This document shows, one piece after another, positions 1 through 8,751 of a DNA stretch of 64,000 bases. The stretch spans positions 303,391 to 367,390 of the forward strand of contig JAFTOX010000004.1 of assembly GCA_017463585.1 (NCBI GenBank). The letters run 5' to 3'. The position numbers and the translations under genes were made by a program. The notes beneath the pieces are model-generated. The model ran no database searches, had not been told where the DNA came from, and worked only from the letters and a program-made list of their open reading frames with translations. This DNA is from Rikenellaceae bacterium. Its GTDB lineage: Bacteria; Bacteroidota; Bacteroidia; Bacteroidales; Rikenellaceae. The first letter of the stretch is position 1; each line of letters begins with the position of its first letter.

Positions 1-967
1 CCGTGCGCTCGATACCCTCCTCGAAGGTCACCTCGGGAGTCCAGCCAAGCTCCTCGCGCAACTTGGTCGAGTCGATGGCGTAGCGGAGGTCGTGTCCCGC
101 ACGGTCGCGCACGAATGTAATGAGGTTATCGTCCTCACCCTCAGCGCGTCCGAGCAGTCGGTCGGTCGTTGCGATGAGCAGTCGAATGAGGTCGATGTTG
201 CGCCACTCGTTGCTGCCACCTATATTATATGTCTCGCCCACGCGCCCGCGATGGAAGATCAGATCAATCGCTCGCGCGTGATCCTCAACGTAGAGCCAAT
301 CGCGCACGTTCTGCCCACGACCATAGACAGGCAGCGGTCGGCGTTCGCGTATGTTGTTGATGAACAGCGGGATAAGTTTCTCGGGGAATTGGTAAGGACC
401 GTAGTTGTTCGAGCAGTTGCTGACGACGATCGGCAGCCCGAACGTGTCGTGGAACGCACGCACAAAGTGGTCGCTCGACGCCTTGCTGGCCGAGTAGGGC
501 GAGTGGGGCTCGTAGCGCGACAGCTCGGTAAATGCACCCTCGGCACCCAACGAACCATAAACCTCGTCGGTCGAAACGTGGTAGAAGAGGTGCTGCGCGC
601 CGTCATTCCAGCGCTCCTTTGCCACCTGCAACAACGTCAGCGTACCCAGCACATTGGTGCGTGCAAAGGCAAACGGATCGTCAATCGAGCGATCGACGTG
701 GCTCTCAGCCGCCAGATGAATCACGCTGTCGATCGAGTGGCGGTCGAACACCTCACGCACCGCTTCGACATCGCAAATATCGACGCGCTCGAAACGGTAA
801 TTTGCAGCCTCTTCGATGTCGCGCAGATTGGCGGGATTGCCCGCATAGGTCAGCGCGTCGAGATTGACAATCAGGTAATTAGGATATTTATTGACCATCA
901 GTCGCACCAAGTGCGAACCGATAAATCCGGCACCACCCGTGATCACTATTTTGCGTTCCATCGTCAT
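1..967 (-). CDS. rfbB: dTDP-glucose 4,6-dehydratase, 3' end cut by window
   Basis: Converts dTDP-glucose to dTDP-4-keto-6-deoxyglucose, the second step of dTDP-rhamnose and related deoxysugar synthesis, in the cytoplasm. The frame is open to the left edge, giving about 322 residues of an enzyme usually near 350. Visible: the NAD-binding GGAGFIG (residues 11-17), the STDEVYG segment (about 132-138) with the catalytic TDE, and the SDR-type YxxxK (YSASK, Y158/K162). Two in-frame ATGs lie at 967 and 961; either could be the start. It lies 11 bp downstream of rfbA on the same strand, so the two are probably cotranscribed. The remaining rfbC/rfbD genes would lie beyond the window, if present. Confidence 0.95.
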   Translation of the reverse strand, partial: MTMERKIVITGGAGFIGSHLVRLMVNKYPNYLIVNLDALTYAGNPANLRDIEEAANYRFERVDICDVEAVREVFDRHSIDSVIHLAAESHVDRSIDDPFAFARTNVLGTLTLLQVAKERWNDGAQHLFYHVSTDEVYGSLGAEGAFTELSRYEPHSPYSASKASSDHFVRAFHDTFGLPIVVSNCSNNYGPYQFPEKLIPLFINNIRERRPLPVYGRGQNVRDWLYVEDHARAIDLIFHRGRVGETYNIGGSNEWRNIDLIRLLIATTDRLLGRAEGEDDNLITFVRDRAGHDLRYAIDSTKLREELGWTPEVTFEEGIERT

Positions 968-978
968 CTTCGGTTGCT

Positions 979-1863
979 CTATTTTTGAGTTTTTTCGGCC
1001 ACCTTCAACAGATAGCGACCATAGGGATTGCGCGCCATCGGCTCGGCCACCTCGCGCAGTTTTTCGACCGAGATCCACCCCTTGCGGAAGGCGATCTCCT
1101 CCAAGCAGGCGATCTTGACGCCCTGACGTTTCTCGATCACCTCGACGAAGATCGACGCCTCGGCCAACGAGTCGTGCGTACCCGTATCGAGCCAAGCAAA
1201 TCCCTCGCCAAAGGTATCGACGTGTAGCTCGCCCTCGCTCAGAAACTGCTGATTTACAGAGGTTATCTCCAACTCACCACGTGCCGAGGGACGAATCGAG
1301 TGAGCGATTTCGACCACGCGATTGGGATAGAAATAGAGTCCCACAACGGCATAGTTTGACTTCGGTGCTGCTGGCTTCTCCTCGATCGAAAGGCAACGAC
1401 CCTCGGCATCGAACTCCGCTACACCATAGCGTTCGGGATCATCGACGCGGTAGCCGAATATTGTTGCACGGCTCTCATTCTCAGCTCGTTCGACAGCCTG
1501 CGTCAGTTTCTCGGCCAAGCCTGCGCCGTGGAAGATGTTGTCGCCAAGCACCAGACAAACGCTATCGCCCGCGATGAACTCCTCGCCAATCAGGAACGCC
1601 TGTGCCAATCCGTCGGGCGAGGGTTGTTCGGCATACTCCAAACGCACGCCGAAATCCGATCCGTCGCCCAGCAGACGGCGGAACGAAGGTGCGTCTTGCG
1701 GTGTGGTAATGATCAGAATATCACGCACTCCCGCCTGCATCAATACCGAGATGGGGTAATAGACCATCGGTTTGTCGTAGATCGGGAGCAGTTGTTTCGA
1801 AACGCCCTTAGTTATCGGATAGAGTCGGGTGCCGGAGCCGCCGGCCAGAACGATGCCTTTCAT
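979..1863 (-). CDS. rfbA: glucose-1-phosphate thymidylyltransferase
   Basis: Makes dTDP-glucose from dTTP and glucose-1-phosphate, the first step of the dTDP-rhamnose pathway that feeds surface polysaccharide synthesis. The 294-residue product has the usual length. The N-terminal nucleotidyltransferase signature [11 protein letters not shown] starts at residue 8, and VLGDNIFHG and [19 protein letters not shown] are typical of the family. It is first in the minus-strand pair rfbA-rfbB, with a clear promoter about 65-95 bp upstream and a possible stem-loop in the leader. Confidence 0.96.
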   Translation of the reverse strand: MKGIVLAGGSGTRLYPITKGVSKQLLPIYDKPMVYYPISVLMQAGVRDILIITTPQDAPSFRRLLGDGSDFGVRLEYAEQPSPDGLAQAFLIGEEFIAGDSVCLVLGDNIFHGAGLAEKLTQAVERAENESRATIFGYRVDDPERYGVAEFDAEGRCLSIEEKPAAPKSNYAVVGLYFYPNRVVEIAHSIRPSARGELEITSVNQQFLSEGELHVDTFGEGFAWLDTGTHDSLAEASIFVEVIEKRQGVKIACLEEIAFRKGWISVEKLREVAEPMARNPYGRYLLKVAEKTQK

Positions 1864-1882
1864 CTGTTTGCTGATTAAGTGG

Positions 1883-1915
1883 TTGCACGTGCCACGAAAA
1901 CGGGCCGACGTGCAA
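1883..1915 (-). promoter_or_regulatory. Stem-loop in the rfbA 5' leader
   Basis: TTGCACGT (1883-1890) and ACGTGCAA (1908-1915) form a perfect 8-bp inverted repeat between the predicted rfbA promoter and its start codon, so it would be transcribed. It could shield the ribosome-binding region or act as an operator; function is inferred only. Confidence 0.4.
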
Positions 1916-1926
1916 AATTATTCTTA

Positions 1927-1958
1927 CAAATATAAAACATTATTACGAGAAAAACAAC
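1927..1958 (-). promoter_or_regulatory. Promoter of rfbA
   Basis: Read on the minus strand, GTTG (1955-1958), a 20-bp spacer and TATATTTG (1927-1934) match the Bacteroidetes -33/-7 consensus. Transcription would start near 1921 and give a leader of about 58 nt before rfbA. Confidence 0.65.
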
Positions 1959-1975
1959 CCCACGCACCGCACTGA

Positions 1976-2007
1976 GTTGCAATTCCCGAAAATAGAGCGT
2001 AAATTTG
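1976..2007 (+). promoter_or_regulatory. Promoter of metY-metX
   Basis: GTTG (1976-1979), a 20-bp spacer and TAAATTTG (2000-2007) fit the Bacteroidetes consensus. Transcription would begin near 2012, giving a leader of about 65 nt. Confidence 0.6.
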
Positions 2008-2011
2008 CGGA

Positions 2012-2043
2012 TCGTATGTGCGCACGTGCGCGACGATTTTTTT
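2012..2043 (+). promoter_or_regulatory. Leader hairpin followed by T-run before metY
   Basis: The predicted metY leader begins with a GC-rich dyad around the 12-bp palindrome GCGCACGTGCGC (2020-2031), flanked by TCGT/ACGA, and is followed at once by seven T's (2037-2043). This has the look of an early intrinsic terminator or attenuator. No known methionine or SAM riboswitch fold was recognised in the short leader. Confidence 0.35.
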
Positions 2044-2076
2044 GATTCAGATAATAACCAAAAATATCATAACACA

Positions 2077-3363
2077 ATGGCAGATAAGAAATTGCGTTTC
2101 GAGACGCGCCAAATTCATAGTGGCTATCACATCGACCAGACCGGCTCGCGTGGTGTGGCGATCTATCCGACGGCTGCATACCATTTTCGTGATTGCGACC
2201 ACGCCGCACGCCTGTTCGAACTGAGCGAGGGCGGCAATATCTATACCCGTCTGCAAAACCCCACCTCGTCGGCTTACGAGGAGCGTATTGCAGCGTTGTA
2301 CGATGCGGCAGGTGCGCTGGCAGTGTCGAGCGGTATGTCGGCTATTCTGCTGACAATCACTTCGTTGGCAGAGAAGGGACAGAACATCGTTACCTCGCCT
2401 TTCCTGTATGGCGGAACGTACAATCAGTTCAAGATCTCGTTGCGTAAGTTGGGTATCGAGTGCCGCATTGCACAGCACGATTCGATCGAGGCGATGGAGG
2501 CGCTGATTGACGAAAATACGCGCGCTGTGTATGTCGAGAGTATGGGCAATCCGACCTGCGATGTGCCTGATTTGGAGCGTGTTGCCGAGATGGCGCACCG
2601 CCACGATGTGCCCTTCGTGGTCGATAATACGTTCGGCGCGGGTGGCTACCTCTGCAACCCGTTTGAGTGGGGTGCGGACATCGTTTTGGAGTCGGCAACC
2701 AAGTGGATCAACGGTCACGGTACGGCAATGGGTGGCGTGATTATCGACGGTGGTCGCTACGATTGGGGCAATGGTAAGTTCCCGCAGATCGACGGCCCGT
2801 CGGAGGGCTACCACGGCCTGAACCTCTACAAGGCATTTGGGCCGGCAGCGTTCGTTGTGAAATGTCGCGTCGATGGTCTGCGCGATCTGGGTTGCTGTCC
2901 TTCGTCGTTCGATTCGTATCTGATGCTTATCGGTCTGGAAACCTTGTCGTTGCGTGTCGATCACGAGGTGCGTTCGGCGTGGCGTCTGGCCGAATATTGC
3001 CGCAATCACCCGAAGGTACGTCGCGTAAGTTTTGTCGGTTTTGAGGATCACGCAGGGCACGTCAATGCCAAGAAATATTTCCGCCACGGCTCGTCGAGTG
3101 TATTTACGATCGAGTTGGAGGGCACGCTCGACACGACCATCAAGTTCGTCGAGTCGCTCAAATTGTTCGCGCATATGACGATGATTGGCGATTCGATCAG
3201 CGTCGTAACCCACCCCGCCTCGACTACGCACAAACAGCTCAGCGACGAGGATAAGATCGCTGCGGGCGTAACGCCGACTTTGCTGCGTATCTCGATGGGA
3301 TTGGAAAATGTCGAGGATTTGATCGACGATTTCGAACAAGCATTTGCTGCAATCGACAGATAA
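2077..3363 (+). CDS. metY: O-acetylhomoserine aminocarboxypropyltransferase
   Basis: PLP enzyme of the Cys/Met metabolism family that makes homocysteine from O-acetylhomoserine and sulfide (direct sulfhydrylation). The 428-residue length is typical. The PLP lysine is K209 in ESATKWINGHG, preceded by VVDNTFG. Upstream in-frame starts exist (from 2005), but the ATG at 2077 begins the conserved N-terminus (ETRQIHSGY) and lies after the predicted transcription start. The stop overlaps the metX start by one base (TAATG), indicating translational coupling with the enzyme that makes its substrate. Confidence 0.95.
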   Translation: MADKKLRFETRQIHSGYHIDQTGSRGVAIYPTAAYHFRDCDHAARLFELSEGGNIYTRLQNPTSSAYEERIAALYDAAGALAVSSGMSAILLTITSLAEKGQNIVTSPFLYGGTYNQFKISLRKLGIECRIAQHDSIEAMEALIDENTRAVYVESMGNPTCDVPDLERVAEMAHRHDVPFVVDNTFGAGGYLCNPFEWGADIVLESATKWINGHGTAMGGVIIDGGRYDWGNGKFPQIDGPSEGYHGLNLYKAFGPAAFVVKCRVDGLRDLGCCPSSFDSYLMLIGLETLSLRVDHEVRSAWRLAEYCRNHPKVRRVSFVGFEDHAGHVNAKKYFRHGSSSVFTIELEGTLDTTIKFVESLKLFAHMTMIGDSISVVTHPASTTHKQLSDEDKIAAGVTPTLLRISMGLENVEDLIDDFEQAFAAIDR

Positions 3364-4388
3364 TGAACCAAGTACAATATTTCGAATACAACGCTCCCGT
3401 CGAGCTTGATTGTGGTGCGGTGCTGCCTGAGGTGCGCATCGCCTACCACACCTACGGCGAGATGAATGCCGATCGCAGCAATGTGATCTGGGTCTGCCAC
3501 GCGCTGACGGCAAATTCCGATGTGGCCGATTGGTGGGAGCATACGGTCGAGGAGGGTAAGTTCCTCGATCCCGCCCGATATTTCGTGGTTTGTGCCAATT
3601 TTATCGGCTCGTGCTACGGCTCGACAGGTCCTCTGTCGGTCAATCCCGCGACGGGCAAACCCTACTACAACGACTTCCCGATTGTGACGGTGCGCGATAT
3701 GGTGCGTTGTCATCGTTTGCTGGCGGAATATCTTGGTATTGAACGGGTTAAGATGTTGATCGGTAGTTCGATCGGCGGTTATCAATGTTGTGAGTGGGCG
3801 GTGCAGTGTCCCGACTTTGCCGAGCGATTGGTGTTGATCGCAACACTCTCGCACTCAACGCCTTGGGCGCACGCCTTCAATGAGTCGCAGCGTATGGCGA
3901 TCGAGTGTGACCCCGAATTTGGCGAGCCGCGCGAGGACGCTGCGTGGAAGGGTATGGCAACAGCGCGCTCGATAGCCCTGCTTAGCTATCGCGGTCAGCA
4001 GGCATACGACAAAACACAGCAGGACCCCGACGCCGTGAAGAAGATTACGGGGCATCGTGCGACGACCTATCAACGTTATCAAGGCGAGAAACTCTGCCGA
4101 CGATTCAACGTCTACTCCTATCACCGACTGACGCACGCCGTTGATTCTCATAACATTGCGCGCGGTCGGGCGGAGAGCGAGGAGGAGTTGTTGCGATCGA
4201 TTCGTTCGCGCACGGTGGTCATTGCCATTTCGTCGGATCTGTTGTTCCCCGCCGATCAGATTGAGCAGATGAGCCGCCTGATTCCCAATGCCGAGTACCA
4301 CCTGATCGACTCGGATTTTGGTCACGACGGTTTCCTGATCGAACACATCAAGCTGAATGATATTATTATGAATGTGCTTGAAAATTAA
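3363..4388 (+). CDS. metX: homoserine O-acetyltransferase
   Basis: Alpha/beta-hydrolase that acetylates homoserine with acetyl-CoA, providing the MetY substrate. 341 residues. The nucleophile elbow is GSSIGGYQ with Ser136; a late Asp (SSDLLFPADQ) and His (FGHDGF, about residue 324) complete the triad. Homoserine O-succinyltransferase is an alternative activity in some MetX-like proteins and cannot be excluded by eye. Overlaps metY by one base and is followed after 6 bp by the EEP lipoprotein gene. Confidence 0.93.
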   Translation: MNQVQYFEYNAPVELDCGAVLPEVRIAYHTYGEMNADRSNVIWVCHALTANSDVADWWEHTVEEGKFLDPARYFVVCANFIGSCYGSTGPLSVNPATGKPYYNDFPIVTVRDMVRCHRLLAEYLGIERVKMLIGSSIGGYQCCEWAVQCPDFAERLVLIATLSHSTPWAHAFNESQRMAIECDPEFGEPREDAAWKGMATARSIALLSYRGQQAYDKTQQDPDAVKKITGHRATTYQRYQGEKLCRRFNVYSYHRLTHAVDSHNIARGRAESEEELLRSIRSRTVVIAISSDLLFPADQIEQMSRLIPNAEYHLIDSDFGHDGFLIEHIKLNDIIMNVLEN

Positions 4389-4394
4389 CGAGAT

Positions 4395-5147
4395 ATGAAA
4401 CGATTATTGATATTGCTCGTGGCGCTTGTCGCCGTGTCGTGCGAGTTGACCAATGAGGTGATTCGCCCCTCGGAGGGCGTGACGCTGATGAGCTACAACG
4501 TGCGTAGCGGCAAGGGTATGGACGACAAGCGCGATTTGGATCGTACAGCGGCAGTGATCCGTGCGGCGCAGGCCGATGTGGTGGCGTTGCAGGAGATCGA
4601 TAGCGCGGCACGCCGTAGCGGCGGCAAAGATGTGGCGGCGGTGTTGGGTAAGAAGTGCTCGATGTTCCATACCTTTTCGAAGGCGATTGATTTCGATGGC
4701 GGTGGTTATGGCGTGGCACTACTGAGCCGTGAGAAACCCGTTGCAGTTCAGCGTTTTGCGCTCCCTGGCCGAGAGGAGGCTCGTACGCTGCTTGTGGTCG
4801 AATTCAAGCACTTTATCGTCGCTTCGACCCACCTCTCGCTGACGGCTGAGGATCGAATGGCGTCGTTGGTGGTGATCGATAGCGTGGCGACGGCGGCTCG
4901 CAAGCCCATCTTCATTGCGGGCGATTGGAACGCTACGCCCGATAGCGAATTTGGTCGTGCGCTGGGCGAAAAGATGCAATATCTGACCGATACTGCGGCC
5001 TGCACCTTCCCTGCCGATCGCCCCGATCGTGTGATCGACTACATCGTGGCACCCATCGCGCAGCGTGTCGAGGTGCTCCACCGTGAGGTCATCAACGAGC
5101 CGATGGTGTCGGATCATCGCCCGTTGAAGATCGTCGTGAAGTTTTAG
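4395..5147 (+). CDS. endonuclease/exonuclease/phosphatase-family lipoprotein
   Basis: 250 residues with a lipoprotein signal (hydrophobic stretch ending VAVSC, lipidated Cys about 16). The metal-dependent phosphoesterase fold is shown by MSYNVRSG, ALQEID, GDWNATPDS and the C-terminal SDHRPL with its catalytic Asp/His. The substrate is unknown; surface-exposed family members in Bacteroidetes may act on nucleic acids or phosphate esters. It is only 6 bp from metX and likely shares its transcript, ending at the terminator at 5176-5218, with no obvious functional link. Confidence 0.85.
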   Translation: MKRLLILLVALVAVSCELTNEVIRPSEGVTLMSYNVRSGKGMDDKRDLDRTAAVIRAAQADVVALQEIDSAARRSGGKDVAAVLGKKCSMFHTFSKAIDFDGGGYGVALLSREKPVAVQRFALPGREEARTLLVVEFKHFIVASTHLSLTAEDRMASLVVIDSVATAARKPIFIAGDWNATPDSEFGRALGEKMQYLTDTAACTFPADRPDRVIDYIVAPIAQRVEVLHREVINEPMVSDHRPLKIVVKF

Positions 5148-5175
5148 ACGAACTATTCTAAACCGCTGAAAATTT

Positions 5176-5218
5176 AGCACATTTTGTCGCTTTGGGCGAT
5201 GAAATGTGCTCGTTTTTT
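5176..5218 (+). terminator. Terminator of the metY-metX-EEP operon
   Basis: Hairpin with arms AGCACATTTT (5176-5185) and GAAATGTGCT (5201-5210), extended inside by GTCGC/GGCGAT, followed by six T's (5212-5217). Confidence 0.8.
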
Positions 5219-5232
5219 AAGTAAAAAAGCGT

Positions 5233-5264
5233 ATTGTTTCGACACGATTTTATTGCGACCTTTG
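5233..5264 (+). promoter_or_regulatory. Possible promoter of the porin-YeiH operon
   Basis: ATTG (5233-5236), a 20-bp spacer and GACCTTTG (5257-5264) give the right spacing, though the -7 element lacks the usual TA. A second -7-like TACATTTG lies at 5268-5275 without a matching -33. Confidence 0.4.
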
Positions 5265-5313
5265 TAATACATTTGAAATAGAGTTGCAAACAAAACTTAA
5301 AAAGGTAAATATT

Positions 5314-6348
5314 ATGAAGAAATTTACAAGATTAATGCTTTTGGCCGTTGGCGTACTGAGTTGCTCGGTGGCTATGGCGCAGAGTGCTGACGAGGTCAGC
5401 GAGCGTGAGTTGGAAGCTCGCGTAATCAAGCTCGAAGAGAAATTCTCGTGGATGCCCAAAATCAGCGGTTCGATCTGGGCTCGCTATCAATTTGACACAT
5501 ACGCTGGCGACAAGGGCTTCGATATCCGTCGTGCACGTTTGGATATCAAGGGTAACATCGCTCCCAAGTTGGACTATCGCTTGCAGTTGGAGTTCGCATC
5601 GTCGCCCAAAATCATCGACGCATACGTGCGTTATACCCCCGTTAAGGGCTTTGGCGTGCAGTTCGGTCAGGCTAAGTTCCCCTTCACGTTGGAGAATCCC
5701 TACTCGCCCCTCAAACTCGAAACCATCGAGAATGCAATGGGCGTAAGCTATATGTCGGGTTTCAGCGATTTGGCAGGTATCAAGGCCAACGGCCGCGACA
5801 TCGGTCTGTCGATCTTTGGCGACCTGTTCAAGGGCGTAGTGAACTATCAGGTAGGCGTTTATAATGGCGCCGGTATCAACAAGTCGGACGACAACAAGCA
5901 TAAGGATTTCGCTGCTCGTCTGAATATCAACCCCTTCAAGCATATGACTCTGTCGGGCTCGGTCTATCTGGGTAAGACGGGTGCGCAGGACGCAATGGCC
6001 GATCGTAATCGCTACGCCGTAGGTGCTCGTTACGACAACAAGGCTCTGGTTGTTCGTTCGGAGTACATCTGGGGTTGCACGGGCGCACAGAAGAGCGAGG
6101 GCGTCTATGCGTTGGCTGGCTATTGGGTAACCAAGAAGGTGATGCCCATCGTTCGTTTCGACTATTTCAGCAAGAACAGCAACGCTGCCGATGTGGCAGA
6201 TCGCTACGCAGGCGAGCAGACCAACTACTTGGTGGGTGTCGATTATTGGCCTTTGAAGAATCTGCGTTTGCAGCTCAACTACACCTATCAGCACATTGCC
6301 GGTATCGATTCGGGCAAGTTGGCATTGCAGGTTTGCGGCGTGTTCTAA
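5314..6348 (+). CDS. phosphate-selective porin O/P-like outer membrane protein
   Basis: 344 residues starting at MKKFTRLML with a cleavable signal peptide ending near AMAQ (residue 23). A short Glu-rich segment (about 27-40, likely coiled-coil) is followed by a beta-barrel pattern: GSIWARYQFDTY, KLDYRLQLEFA and the final LRLQLNYTYQH, as in OprO/OprP-type porins. An in-frame start at 5284 would put extra residues before the signal peptide, so 5314 is preferred. It probably passes anions or small solutes. The next gene, a YeiH-type exporter, lies 53 bp downstream, suggesting a coupled export or import route. Confidence 0.85.
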   Translation: MKKFTRLMLLAVGVLSCSVAMAQSADEVSERELEARVIKLEEKFSWMPKISGSIWARYQFDTYAGDKGFDIRRARLDIKGNIAPKLDYRLQLEFASSPKIIDAYVRYTPVKGFGVQFGQAKFPFTLENPYSPLKLETIENAMGVSYMSGFSDLAGIKANGRDIGLSIFGDLFKGVVNYQVGVYNGAGINKSDDNKHKDFAARLNINPFKHMTLSGSVYLGKTGAQDAMADRNRYAVGARYDNKALVVRSEYIWGCTGAQKSEGVYALAGYWVTKKVMPIVRFDYFSKNSNAADVADRYAGEQTNYLVGVDYWPLKNLRLQLNYTYQHIAGIDSGKLALQVCGVF

Positions 6349-6401
6349 TCGAACGACGCACGCGTTAAAGAAAAGAATTATTAACTCTTAAACCTTTGAT
6401 A

Positions 6402-7697
6402 ATGAAATCGTTTTTCCAAAAACTGTTGGTCGAGGACTGGGTTGTTGTGATGCTGTCGATTCCGCTGTTGCTCTTGTGCGCATTCGGGTCGTATCTGCCC
6501 TCGATCTCGATCCCCTCGAATATGCTCGAAGCATCGGCTTGGGGTAAGATCGCAATGTTGTTCGTAATCGCATTGGTTACGCTCTTCGCTGGTAATAAGC
6601 TGCTTAGCCGCCCGATGAAGGGTATGCTCGGCTCGTTTGTGGTTGTGTTCCTGATCGCTGCGCTGGCAATGTGGATCGGTAACGTGCCCTACATCAAGAG
6701 CGAGCTGGGTTTGGAGCCCGTGTTCTTCTCGGTGATCTTCGGTCTGATTATTCGTAACGCTTTCCATATTCCCGAGTGGTTGAAACCCGCTATCCAGAGC
6801 GAGTTCTATATCAAGATCGGTGTGGTTTGCCTCGGTGCTACGATTATGATTAGCGACGTGTTGAAGTCGGGTGCTATGGGTCTGTTGCAGGCGCTGGTGA
6901 TCGTAACCGTAGTTTGGTTCTTCGCTTACATCATCTCGCGTAAGGTGTTCAAGGTGGAGCAGGCAACGGCAATGACCCTTTCAAGCGGTGTAACGATCTG
7001 CGGTGTGTCGGCTTGTATCACGGCTGCGGGTGTGGCTGGTACGGACAAGAAGAGCCTGTCGTATATCGTTTCGGTCGTTCTGATCGTTGTTGTTCCGATG
7101 ATCTACTTTATGCCGTGGTTGGCAGGTATGGTTGCTCCGCTGTTGTCGTCGGATCCCACTGTACAGCAGGAGATTATGGGTGCTTGGATCGGTGGTACGA
7201 TCGATACCACGAGTGGTGTTGCAGCTTCGTCGGAGATGGCTGGTGAGATCGCTAACCGTACTGCAATCGTTGTGAAGGCTACTCAGAACGTACTGATCGG
7301 TGTTGTTGCATTCTTCATCGCTCTCTACCTCTCGACTAAGGGTGAGGGTGGTCAGTCGCAGCGCCCGTCGCTCAAAATCGTATGGGATAAGTTCCCGAAG
7401 TTCATCTTGGCATTCGTTGTTGCATCGTTGGTATTCTCGCTGTTGAAGGAGGCTGACCTGCTGACACTCAACGCTAAGGGCAAGCTGATCGAGACCTCGT
7501 TGGCTAAGACGATGTCGACGCTGTTCTTCTCGTTGGCATTCGTTTGTATCGGTCTGGATACCCGCTTGAAGGATATCATCTCGAAGGAGAATCGCTCGAC
7601 GCTCTATGCTTTCTTGACTGCACAGTGCTTCAATATCGTTGCAACGTTCGTGGTTGCTTGGTTGTTCTTCGGTGTTGTTAAGCCGATGCTTGGATAG
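6402..7697 (+). CDS. YeiH family putative sulfate exporter
   Basis: 431-residue inner-membrane protein with about ten hydrophobic segments. Characteristic pieces are FSVIFGLIIRNAFHIPEWLKPA, KIGVVCLGATIMISDV and SSGVTICGVSACITAA, which place it in the YeiH/UPF0324 family. A sulfate export role is known for only some members; the substrate here is unproven. The ATG at 6402 is preferred to an upstream TTG at 6396. Likely cotranscribed with the porin. Next to the met genes it would fit sulfur handling, but that link is only contextual. Confidence 0.85.
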   Translation: MKSFFQKLLVEDWVVVMLSIPLLLLCAFGSYLPSISIPSNMLEASAWGKIAMLFVIALVTLFAGNKLLSRPMKGMLGSFVVVFLIAALAMWIGNVPYIKSELGLEPVFFSVIFGLIIRNAFHIPEWLKPAIQSEFYIKIGVVCLGATIMISDVLKSGAMGLLQALVIVTVVWFFAYIISRKVFKVEQATAMTLSSGVTICGVSACITAAGVAGTDKKSLSYIVSVVLIVVVPMIYFMPWLAGMVAPLLSSDPTVQQEIMGAWIGGTIDTTSGVAASSEMAGEIANRTAIVVKATQNVLIGVVAFFIALYLSTKGEGGQSQRPSLKIVWDKFPKFILAFVVASLVFSLLKEADLLTLNAKGKLIETSLAKTMSTLFFSLAFVCIGLDTRLKDIISKENRSTLYAFLTAQCFNIVATFVVAWLFFGVVKPMLG

Positions 7698-7726
7698 TAC
7701 GATCGGTCGATTTAATCCGAAAATAG

Positions 7727-7764
7727 ATATAGCGATTTGGAATTTCGATTCCGAATCGCTATAT
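7727..7764 (+). terminator. 14-bp dyad overlapping the aqpZ promoter
   Basis: ATATAGCGATTTGG (7727-7740) and CCGAATCGCTATAT (7751-7764) form a 14-bp hairpin with one G-T pair and a 10-nt loop. It follows the YeiH stop by about 30 bp, so it may act as a weak terminator. It also contains the -33 and most of the -7 element of the next promoter, so it may equally be an operator. Confidence 0.55.
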
Positions 7765-7767
7765 TTG
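7736..7767 (+). promoter_or_regulatory. Promoter of aqpZ
   Basis: TTTG (7736-7739), a 20-bp spacer and TATATTTG (7760-7767): an exact match to the Bacteroidetes consensus. Both boxes lie in the arms of the dyad at 7727-7764. Confidence 0.8.
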
Positions 7768-7799
7768 TTATCGGTAAAACTCTAAAACACTAATTGTAT

Positions 7800-8483
7800 A
7801 TGAAGAAGTATTTAGCAGAAATGGTCGGTACGATGGTTCTCGTACTGATGGGTTGCGGCAGTGCCGTATTCTTTGGTTGCTCGGCTCCGGCTGAGGTGCT
7901 GGCCGTTGCATTTGCATTTGGTCTTTCGGTAGTCGGTATGGCTTACTGCATTGGCGGCATTTCGGGTTGCCACATCAATCCCGCAATTACGTTGGGCGTA
8001 TGGCTCTCGGGTCGTATGAGCGGCAAGGACGCGCTGGGTTATATGGCATTTCAGGTTGTTGGTGCGATCATCGGTGCAGCTCTGATCTACGTTCTGACGT
8101 CGACGGGTGGCTTCGGCGCAACCACCGCAACGGGTGCTAACTCGTTTGGTGTGGGCGAGATGTTCCAGGCGTTCTTGGCTGAGGTGATCTTCACCTTCGT
8201 ATTTGTGCTCGTTGTGTTGGGCGCAACCGACAGCGAGAAGGGTGCAGGCAACTTTGCAGGTTTGGCAATCGGTCTGACGCTGGTGCTTGTTCATATCGTT
8301 TGTATTCCCATCACGGGTACCTCGGTGAACCCTGCACGTTCGATCGGTCCCGCACTGTTCGAGGGTGGTGTAGCGTTGAAGCAGTTGTGGTTGTTCATTT
8401 TGGCTCCGATGGTTGGTGCAGCGTTCGCAGCAGGTACTTGGAGATGTCTGAGCACCGAGTGCAAGTGCTGCAAGAAGGAGTAG
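7800..8483 (+). CDS. aqpZ: aquaporin Z
   Basis: 227-residue inner-membrane water channel of the MIP family with six membrane spans. The two NPA half-helix motifs are complete: HINPAIT (N60-A62) and SVNPARS (N177-A179), the second followed by the selectivity-filter Arg180. His170-region substitution to Pro/Ile (VCIPITGTS) and the short length favour a water rather than glycerol channel (inference). The ATG at 7800 is used; an upstream TTG at 7794 adds two residues only. Single-gene unit between its own promoter and terminator. Confidence 0.95.
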   Translation: MKKYLAEMVGTMVLVLMGCGSAVFFGCSAPAEVLAVAFAFGLSVVGMAYCIGGISGCHINPAITLGVWLSGRMSGKDALGYMAFQVVGAIIGAALIYVLTSTGGFGATTATGANSFGVGEMFQAFLAEVIFTFVFVLVVLGATDSEKGAGNFAGLAIGLTLVLVHIVCIPITGTSVNPARSIGPALFEGGVALKQLWLFILAPMVGAAFAAGTWRCLSTECKCCKKE

Positions 8484-8510
8484 CATAGCTGCTCAATCGG
8501 CAGAAATTGA

Positions 8511-8551
8511 GGAGGGTTGCTCGCCAGTGTGCGGGCAACCCTCTCTGTTTT
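8511..8551 (+). terminator. Terminator of aqpZ
   Basis: Hairpin of GAGGGTTGC and GCAACCCTC with a short GC-rich loop, followed by TCTGTTTT. Confidence 0.85.
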
Positions 8552-8693
8552 AGGAACTGCAAGGCACGACGAACAATGATGAACGAAAACAGCAACACCC
8601 TACGGCGTGCCATCATTGGAGGACTCTACGCTCGCTCTCTCCTTTTAATTTTTAGTAGAAATAATTCTGAATTTTGAATCTTGAATTTTGAAT

Positions 8694-8731
8694 AAAAGAA
8701 AAGCGGCGGCACCCGTGTGGGCATCGCCGCT
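8694..8731 (-). terminator. Terminator of the PpiD-like gene
   Basis: Dyad AGCGGCG (8702-8708) / CGCCGCT (8725-8731) with T-rich sequence on the minus strand below 8702, 20 bp after the stop codon. The gene-free stretch 8552-8693 on the aqpZ side holds AT-rich sequence and short GAATTTTGAAT repeats, and nothing else I can name. Confidence 0.75.
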
Positions 8732-8751
8732 GTTGCTTGTGCGTCGTTCGA

